In this document: positions 58,706 to 64,000 of the stretch, piece after piece
Layout: every line of letters starts with the position of its first letter
Position numbering within the stretch: the stretch's first letter is position 1
Assembly: GCF_027942865.1 (NCBI RefSeq)
Contig: NC_134511.1
Location: 1,968,567 to 2,032,566 of the forward strand
Length of the DNA: 64,000 nucleotides
Direction of reading: 5' to 3'
Source of the DNA: Odontesthes bonariensis
Lineage: Eukaryota; Chordata; Actinopteri; Atheriniformes; Atherinopsidae
Notes under the pieces: model-generated
The model's input: only the letters and a program-made list of their open reading frames with translations
Told to the model about the DNA's origin: nothing
The model's database searches: none
Position numbers and translations under genes: made by a program

Positions 58706-60430
58706 GGGCCTCATGCAAGAACATTTTCGTATTTTTATTCTAAATTTATCTCGCTTTTTTCATAAGAAAGTCTCCTGCGAACACACCACGTCCAATTCAA
58801 CAAACGCTCTTAACTTTGGAAAAAGTGTAAACAACCTGCGTAAATGATAAATCCCACCTGAGCGTATTTAAGGGGCACGAGGATAGTAGATTTGCATACT
58901 CCACGCCCTAAATAATACCATATCAGGCTGTGCTTCCTCGCTCCTGTGCCAGGAAGTGTTGAGTGTTGAGTCATGAGAATACGGGCTCTGAGATTGAAGT
59001 TCTGCTTTCAGAGATCCAGAAAGAACAACTTTAGGGGCTCTGAGACTGAAGTTCTGCTTTCAGAGATCCAGAAAGAACAACTTTAGGGGCTCTGAGACTG
59101 AAGTTCTGCTTTCAGAGATCCAGAAAGAACAACTTTAGGGGCTCTGAGACTGAAGTTCTGCTTTCAGAGATCCAGAAAGAACAACTTTAGGGGCTCTGAG
59201 ATTGAAGTTCTGCTTTCAGAGATCCAGAAAGAACAACTTTAGGAGCTCTGAGACTGAAGTTCTGCTTTCAGAGATCCAGAAAGAACAACTTTAGGGGCTC
59301 TGAGACTGAAGTTCTGCTTTCAGAGATCCAGAGAGAACAACTTTAGGGGCTCTGAGACTGAAGTTCTGCTTTCACAGATCCAGAAAAAACAACTTTAGGG
59401 GCTCTGAGACTGAAGTTCTGCTTTAAGAGATCCAGAAAGAACAACTTTAGGGGCTCTGAGACTGAAGTTCTGCTTTCAGAGATCCAGAAAGAACAACTTT
59501 AGGGGCTCTGAGACTGAAGTTCTGCTTTAAGAGATCCAGAAAGAACAACTTTAGGGGCTCTGAGACTGAAGTTCTGCTTTAAGAGATTCAGAAAGAACAA
59601 CTTTAGGGGCTCTGAGACTGAAGTTCTGCTTTCAGAGATCCAGAAAGAACAACTTTAGGGGCTCTGAGACTGAAGTTCTGCTTTCAGAGATCCAGAAAGA
59701 ACAACTTTAGGGGCTCTGAGACTGAAGTTCTGCTTTCAGAGATCCAGAAAGAACAACTTTAGGGGCTCTGAGATTGAAGTTCTGCTTTCAGAGATCCAGA
59801 AAGAACAACTTTAGGGGCTCTGAGACTGAAGTTCTGCTTTCACAGATCCAGAAAAAACAACTTTAGGGGCTCTGAGACTGAAGTTCTGCTTTAAGAGATC
59901 CAGAAAGAACAACTTTAGGGGCTCTGAGACTGAAGTTCTGCTTTCAGAGATCCAGAAAGAACAACTTTAGGGGCTCTGAGACCGAAGTTCTGCTTTCAGA
60001 GATCCAGAAAGAACAACTTTAGGGGCTCTGAGACTGAAGTTCTGCTTTAAGAGATCCAGAAAGAACAACTTTAGGGGCTCTGAGACTGAAGTTCTGCTTT
60101 CAGAGATCCAGAAAGGAAAATCTGTAATTTTAGCAGAGTCAGCAGTGGAATTACGGGACCTGCTAAAGCCAAGAAATGGGAAGTTATTACGAGTGCTGTT
60201 AATGCCATGTCACCTGTGGAACATAATGTCACGGAAAAAAAAAAAAAAAAAAAGACATCTCACCATGGCCAGGCGCTCGATGACTGCAACTAAAGGCGTG
60301 CAATCAGTTGTTGCCTCATCATGATGGCTCTTCGATGGGGGGGTCCATGAGGGGGGTCTTCTGGCACCTTCTGGTCTGCCTGGGCTGGTTCAGGTAGTGG
60401 GAGACCCTCGTTCATGGCAATATTGTGCAA
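58706..60430. mobile_element. Harbinger element, copy 2 (right end lost)
   Basis: Starts GGGCCTCATGCAAGAACATT as at 11847 and stays similar through CCACGCCC and GCTTCCTCGCTCCTGTGCC. After the 52-bp array it continues into CAATCAGTTGTTGCCTCATC and CGTTCATGGCAATATTG, then switches to Penelope-like sequence. It lacks the foldback found in copy 1. Confidence 0.88.
58981..60114. repeat. 52-bp tandem array inside Harbinger copy 2
   Basis: The unit starts GAACAACTTTAGGGGCTCTG and ends AGAGATCCAGAAA. Starts at 59023 and 60063 are exactly 20 units apart with no length change; with the last unit and a partial first one there are about 21.8 copies. The unit corresponds to NNF.GSE..VLLSEIQK of the Myb-like domain at 12150. 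Because 52 is not a multiple of 3, the amplification destroyed the frame. Confidence 0.97.
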
Positions 60431-61290
60431 ATCTGGCATGCCTTCTCTGGGCTATAGAGCAGTTTGCCCCCCGCTGTATGGAGACAATTACAGGAAATTA
60501 CAGGTGCGCACAGTGTGCACAATGCAATTTTACCTACAAGTGTAATACCTACATCCACCCACACACCGGGAAGGTGCTCAAAATAAAAGGGGTTATTTCA
60601 TGCAACACCAAGAACGTTATTTACATGATCAAGTGCCCTTGTGGCCTCGCCTACATAGGCAAAACTACACGCTGCATTAAAACTCGCATTGCGGAGCACA
60701 GAAGTAGCATACGCACTAATGACCAAAAAAATCCAGTTGCTGTGCACTTTAACACTTTTAAACATAACCTGTCAACATTAAAATACATTGGCATTGAACA
60801 AGTCTCCACTCCCAGACGTGGAGGAGACATTGATAACCTTCTGCTTAGAAGGGAAGCATTCTATATTCATATGTTAAACACTTTGTCCCCGAAAGGTCTC
60901 AATATGGAATTTGACTTGAGGCCCCTATTGTGAATATTTTGTATGTTATGTGTCTTCCATACCAAATATCTTTTATCGATTATTGTTCTGATTATTGTGA
61001 TTGATTGTTCCTTTTGTTTTTTTGCTTTCTTTGATGACCGACTGTGATCACTGGTCTTCTTTTAAATAGTATGCCAGCGCGTCTAGGCGCTTGTTATGCC
61101 ACTTGGGTGCGCTCACCTGCTTTGCCAGGTAGCTTACCTGTAGGTCATGTGATATAAGTCACCCCAGACTACTGCTCTCATTGCCTGAGGAAGATCCCAC
61201 TGGTGGATTGAAACGCTGCCGTTTATGCATATATGAAATAAAGTTTATCTTCTGGAGCTTATACCCAGTGTGCGGACCACTTCATCTCAC
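60431..61290 (+). mobile_element. Penelope-like element fragment with GIY-YIG endonuclease
   Basis: The frame to 60933 encodes CAQCAQCNFTYKC, VIYMIKCPCGLAYIGKTTR, TRIAEHRSSIRTND and RRGGDIDNLLLRREAFYIHM. This is the C-terminal GIY-YIG endonuclease of Penelope-like retroelements (Neptune/Poseidon type), including the Cys-rich insert of the family. Only the 3' part is present; the reverse transcriptase lies outside. The 3' region has ATGAAATAAAGTTTATC at 61226. It joins Harbinger sequence at about 60430. An old, incomplete copy. Confidence 0.85.
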
Positions 61291-62324
61291 TGACTTACAC
61301 AAGTGCCAAAGACACAAGATGGCGAGCCAGACCGGCGGATTCCAGTACTAAAGACAGTTCATCCTCATTGTGACAGTGAGGGGAGCGCAGGGATGGACTG
61401 TTGGTAAACTCTGCCAGAGCGGTAGGAGTGTTGGATTATATTTTCCTTTGAACTGAACTCTGAACTTGTTGAAGTATTACATTTTGTATTTTGTTTTTCC
61501 ATGATTGTCATCGTTGTGATTAGCAGTATAAGAGTTATGCTTCAATTTTTATGGTGTGATTATTCTCTTGTAAGAGGAAAGAGTTGACTCAGGATGAATA
61601 TTGAATTAAAATAGATTAACCTCAAATAGGATAGTTACAGACCGGTCCAATAGAACTAACCTATCTAAACTAAATAAACCAGCTAACTACGGTGGCTTAC
61701 CTGAACTAAATTATCTCTAACCTAGAAAAAAACTGAGGTGAGGAAAAAGAGATGAAAGTAAAGAAATTTATTGTTGATACCTGCAGGTTGTTGAAATGTC
61801 ACCTGTGTTTTACTGTTGTTTATTTCCACTAAAGAGCTGGTTATTGCATTTAAAGTACCTGGTCCCTGGCTCCATTTTATTTGTTACCCCACTCCATTAG
61901 AACCTAGAACTGGTCCAGTAGTGTAAACAGTGTGTATTGGTGATACATATGCTACACTCTGATTACCCCCAAGGTAAATACCCAAAAAACAGCAAGAAAC
62001 TAACTTCAACCACCAACTGTGATTACTCAGAATGTATGAATGGTGCTTTGAACCAGACCACCTCGCCACAATGTTGGTTAATTGCATTTTTGCATCACAT
62101 ATGATCTGTACATCGATCGAATGAAAGTGTTTCCTGTTAACACTCTAAAAAGTGTATTTCCGCAGTAGTTGAAATAATGTGAAGTTCTGAATTAGTTTCG
62201 TTCAGATATCTGCTTTAGTGGAGGCAGTCTACATTTGTGGAGTATATCAACTTGGAATTACATGTTGTTCCCTCAACACACAGTAAACTGCTATTCTCAT
62301 TTGAGTGAATCTGCATCAATTATT
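61291..62324. other. Spacer
   Basis: No gene or clear repeat recognised. The first ~150 bp may still belong to the Penelope-like element. Confidence 0.35.
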
Positions 62325-62480
62325 AAAAGAATTTTATTGCTTTCACTGTTCTTTTATTGTTTTTATTTGTTTTTACTTATTCTTCTCTTTATTTATTACC
62401 TGCTGTAAAGCACTTTGGTACATCGTAACGATTGTTTGTAAAGGGCTGTATAAATAAAATACATTTACATTTACATTACA
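62325..62480 (+). mobile_element. L2/Rex-like LINE 3' tail
   Basis: TTGCTTTCACTGTTCTTTTA then TGCTGTAAAGCACTTTGG and TATAAATAAAATACATTTAC is the plus-strand copy of the tail seen at 8497 and 33555. No coding part remains. Confidence 0.75.
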
Positions 62481-62588
62481 ATTAGGTTTCTCGTGATGCT
62501 GTGCGTCTGACGTCATGACGTCTCCGCCTTCCCCAGAACCTTCTAGAACTTTCCAGAACTTTCTACCGGCAGTTGGGCTGCCCGCCAC

Positions 62589-63113
62589 TAGGGTGACCAA
62601 CCGTCCCGCGTAGCGCGTGCGCGTACAGCGTTCGAGGCCAAAATAGTCCGTCCCGCAAATTCAGAGCTTGTCCCGCATAATTGATTCTTGCTGGGGTTGT
62701 CACTTTCCCCGCGCCACCCAGATAGCCAAACGAGCGTTACTTGACATTTCAGAACAGCACAGTCGCCGCAGACTGTAGAGCTACAACAGATCCACACACG
62801 CACGCGCACACACACACCCCTTGCAGTCGCATCTGACAGGCTGGCTGTTATCAAATATTTGTTGTTGCCATGACAATTGACTCAACGTTCACAGTGATGA
62901 AGAAGGTCAATTCACGCGCCTCATCACTAGGCACTTCAGTCAGTCAGTTGGCGCGGCATACTTGGCTAGAACTAGTTGTGGATTGTGGTTTGTGGATAAA
63001 AAAAAACAGGGGAAAATGGCAGTGTAAATGGTAGTGTGTGTCATTGAATGTTCAAAATATTATTGTTATCATTATTATTGTTATATATTACATCACCAAT
63101 AACAGAGGAATCA

Positions 63114-63187
<74 letters not shown>

Positions 63188-63323
63188 TGATATACCATGT
63201 AAGGTAGTATGTGCTAGAAATGGGTAAACCACTAAGAGTCTGGCGGCGGGGCGGCGTCCCCCCTTGTCCCCCATAAACATACCCCTTGTCCCCCCTTGGG
63301 CTTATGAGCAGGTGGTCACCCTA
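62589..63323. mobile_element. hAT-type element with perfect 8-bp TSD
   Basis: The ends TAGGGTGACCA and TGGTCACCCTA (right end with a short spacer base difference) are flanked by identical CCCGCCAC at 62581-62588 and 63324-63331. The interior repeats CCGTCCCGC and TTGTCCCCC and holds an (AT)n run. Non-coding, so non-autonomous. Confidence 0.85.
63115..63184. repeat. (AT)n microsatellite inside the hAT
   Basis: About 34 AT dinucleotides near the right third of the element. Confidence 0.98.
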
Positions 63324-63331
63324 CCCGCCAC

Positions 63332-63608
63332 TCTCTCGGCTCTGACAACTTGGAAAGAATATAGATGCTGAATTACCACCGTCTCCATCGTTTTTGAAGG
63401 TAAGTAAGAGGAAAAACTAATAATTTAATTGTAGTAAGTTTAATTAGTTTAGTTATTTTAGTAAGTTCCTGCCGCGAACACCTGCTAGCATCCCAGACAG
63501 CTAGCGGGGCTAGTTACTCTCCTGCTTTCTGGGTTTAAAATCGTAACGGTAGCTTACAGTTGTGTATTCATACAGTGTTGGTGTTGGCTTAGTGTTAGTT
63601 ATAAATTA

Positions 63609-63640
<32 letters not shown>

Positions 63641-64000
63641 GTATATATATATATATATATATAGAGGCAGCAAGCTGGGTCGCGGTTCTCTTCGGACTAC
63701 TTCGGGCACGCGCATTTATACACGACCGTTGGTTCATATGCCTGTCGGCGCGCACAGTTCAGAGTTCAGATTTGGAATACATATTTTTAAGTACATAGAT
63801 GCAGATGTACGCTGTAAACATGATGAAAGACACAATCTGATTGCACAAACTAACTCTAACATATCTTTAACCCTCAGGACTTCTGTACGGCAGAGCTTCC
63901 TTTGGTTCCTGTCAACCTCTCCAGAGGGGCGTCTGCTGATGGCAGAAGGATTATATGACCTCTGGTTGGGACTCTGGTCAGTTCCACAACCCTTGGCTTG
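63332..64000. other. Right edge, no gene seen
   Basis: Contains an (AC)n-(AT)n tract at 63614-63662 and otherwise unique-looking sequence. A gene may begin beyond the window, but nothing here supports one. Confidence 0.4.

Overview
The window looks like ray-finned (teleost) fish nuclear DNA. The evidence is intron-containing vertebrate genes, replication-type histone genes with 3' stem-loops, a fish-type FISNA-NACHT-LRR receptor gene, and a repeat load typical of teleosts: L2/Rex-like and Tx1-like LINEs, hAT, Harbinger, Tc1 and TTAA-target DNA transposons, a Penelope-like element and minisatellites. Species cannot be named from sequence alone.

Layout. 1-2260: four tRNA genes (two Trp-CCA, two Gly-UCC) in a locally inverted duplication. 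3430-9940: three intronless histone genes, H1, H2B and H4, all on the minus strand, each followed by a conserved 16-nt histone stem-loop. H2A and H3 are not in the window. LINE scraps and a MITE lie between them. 10018-14270: a nest of transposons (a hAT with perfect 8-bp target duplications; a Harbinger with a dead transposase, split by a 398-bp-arm foldback). 15084-19650: a MITE, the 3' half of a LINE with a restriction-like endonuclease, a transposon carrying a 7-bp satellite, and a LINE tail. 19680-29490: two copies of a ~1.3 kb promoter-like segment, each followed by a 32-bp satellite; the first array holds four BED zinc-finger ORFs and ends before a signal-peptide exon. 29763-31460: a second transposon with the 7-bp satellite. 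32050-35150: dispersed repeats.

35673-55980 holds the main gene: a ten-exon plus-strand NLR. All splice phases agree and the spliced reading frame is open for 1014 codons: a short N-terminal exon, two tandem 40-residue exons, a RING finger, FISNA-NACHT, four LRR exons, a short last exon and a poly(A) signal. A tandem duplication of exon plus LINE-filled intron created the second 40-residue exon. Later insertions hit only one copy, so the window carries its own empty sites. 56000-64000 is repeat-rich: a 6-bp-TSD element, a second Harbinger whose Myb-like segment is amplified into ~22 copies of a 52-bp unit, a Penelope-like GIY-YIG fragment, a LINE tail and a hAT with perfect 8-bp duplications.

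How the parts relate. The histone genes share the replication-dependent 3' end signal and the tRNAs the Pol III mode, so the left end is a housekeeping block. The NLR is a candidate cytosolic immune sensor, and the orphan phase-1 leader exon at 25983 suggests a decayed immunoglobulin-type receptor locus nearby. The most unusual feature is the repeat biology: three satellites each grew inside, or with, a DNA-transposon piece, and three TTAA-flanked foldbacks each have a matching unoccupied site in the same 64 kb.
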